DNA of 5,726 bases from contig DAOVZV010000092.1 in NCBI GenBank assembly GCA_030634925.1, positions 1 through 5,726 of the forward strand, written 5' to 3'. The notes beneath the pieces are model-generated. The model worked only from the letters and a program-made list of their open reading frames with translations. It did not search any database and was not told the origin of the DNA. Of this stretch, positions 5,001 through 5,726 are shown in pieces; position 1 is the stretch's first letter; each line of letters starts with the position of its first letter. Made by a program: the position numbers and the translations under genes. Origin of the DNA: Sulfurovum sp. (GTDB lineage Bacteria > Campylobacterota > Campylobacteria > Campylobacterales > Sulfurovaceae).

Positions 5001-5726
5001 GCGAAATTATTTGCATAGCCAATCAAAAAGGTGGCGTAGGGAAGACAACAACAGCAGTAAATCTAGCAGCATCTTTGGCAGAAAGAGGCAAAAAGGTTCT
5101 ATTGGTAGATATAGACCCTCAATCCAATGCTTCGACTAGTTTGGGTTTTAGTAGAGGTGATTATGAGTTTAATATATATCATGTTTTGATAGGTACAAAG
5201 AAAATTTCTGATGTGATACTCAAGACAGATTTCAAAAATCTCAAATTAGTTCCGTCAAATATTGGTCTTGTGGGTATAGAAAAAGAGTTTTATAATCCAT
5301 CCAAGAAAAATAGGGAATTGGTACTCAAAGAGAAGCTAAAAGATGTATCGGCGAAGTTTGATTATATTATTATAGATTCTCCTCCTGCTTTGGGTTCTAT
5401 CACTATCAATGCTTTGAGTGCATCTGATTCGGTGATTATCCCTATTCAATGTGAGTTTTTTGCATTGGAGGGATTGGCTCAATTGTTGAATACTGTTAGC
5501 CTACTCAAAAAGACTGTTAATCCTAGTTTGGAGATTAAGGGCTTTTTGCCAACTATGTATTCTGGTCAGAATAATCTATCCAAGCAGGTGTTGTCAGATT
5601 TGACGCATCACTTTAAGGATAAGCTTTTCCATACCAAAAAGGGCAAAGATTGTATAGTTGTGCCTAGAAGTATCAAGATAGCAGAGAGTCCTAGCTTTGG
5701 TCAGCCTGTAATATCTTATGCTATGA
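4997..5726 (+). CDS. parA: ParA/Soj-type chromosome partitioning ATPase, C-terminus cut by window edge
   Basis: A ParA-family ATPase that, with ParB and centromere-like parS sites, segregates the chromosome origin region. The 243 visible codons (the family has about 260) contain the deviant Walker A KGGVGKTT (11-18) with signature Lys11 and Lys16, the A' motif VDIDPQSNAS (37-46) with Asp38 and Asp40, and the Walker B-like FDYIIIDSPP (121-130). Near the end, the conserved VVPRSIKIAESPSFGQPVI stretch corresponds to the usual IPRNVRLSEAPSYGKP. There is no N-terminal helix-turn-helix, as in chromosomal Soj-type ParA rather than plasmid type Ia. The ATG overlaps the birA stop by 4 bp (ATGA), and the only Shine-Dalgarno-like match, AAGG at 4980-4983, is 13 bases away, suggesting coupling to birA translation. 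In Campylobacter relatives parB follows directly and then ATP synthase genes; this lies beyond the window. Confidence 0.93.
   Translation, partial: MSEIICIANQKGGVGKTTTAVNLAASLAERGKKVLLVDIDPQSNASTSLGFSRGDYEFNIYHVLIGTKKISDVILKTDFKNLKLVPSNIGLVGIEKEFYNPSKKNRELVLKEKLKDVSAKFDYIIIDSPPALGSITINALSASDSVIIPIQCEFFALEGLAQLLNTVSLLKKTVNPSLEIKGFLPTMYSGQNNLSKQVLSDLTHHFKDKLFHTKKGKDCIVVPRSIKIAESPSFGQPVISYAM

Noticed and set aside
1..5726. CRISPR array, tRNA or rRNA genes
   Set aside because: No regularly spaced direct repeats of suitable length were seen, and no cloverleaf or rRNA-like conserved stretch could be recognised on either strand.

Overview
The window is a low-GC chromosomal segment that looks like Campylobacterota (Epsilonproteobacteria), probably a free-living Sulfurovum- or Sulfurimonas-like lineage. 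The main reasons are the stand-alone biotin ligase overlapping a ParA-type ATPase (a birA-parA order known from Campylobacter and relatives), the strong AT bias, TATAAT boxes preceded by T-rich tracts, and the style of the AsmA-like and MltG proteins. The genus is an inference; there is no rRNA or other marker here.

Layout. Positions 1-262 (minus) hold the first 87 or so codons of an unrecognised membrane protein that runs off the left edge and has no normal start codon. Positions 271-2595 (minus) encode a 774-residue AsmA/YhdP-like protein of the cell envelope. Divergent from it, 2534-3475 (plus) encodes MltG, the endolytic murein transglycosylase. The two genes overlap head to head by 62 bp, so each ribosome binding site lies inside the other gene. 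MltG then ends tail to tail with a GNAT acetyltransferase gene (3472-4050, minus), and both stop codons are packed into one TTAA. Just upstream of the GNAT gene is a 60-residue basic protein (4065-4247, minus). Together they have the size and order of a toxin-antitoxin operon. A 117-bp intergenic region (4248-4364) carries back-to-back promoters. On the plus strand follow birA (4365-5000) and parA (4997 to the right edge), joined by an ATGA stop/start overlap.

How the parts fit. The left half is an envelope module: MltG terminates nascent peptidoglycan strands at the inner membrane, and AsmA-like proteins of the YhdP/TamB group are implicated in lipid transfer between the membranes. The right half is housekeeping: biotinylation of acetyl-CoA carboxylase and chromosome partitioning. 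The GNAT pair sits between them, where relatives such as Campylobacter jejuni carry fmt ahead of birA, so this may be a synteny breakpoint occupied by a mobile two-gene cassette.

The points most worth a second look are the GNAT pair with its unfamiliar basic partner, the head-to-head overlap of the AsmA-like gene and mltG, the missing start codon of the left-edge gene, and the reversed C/G skew of mltG.
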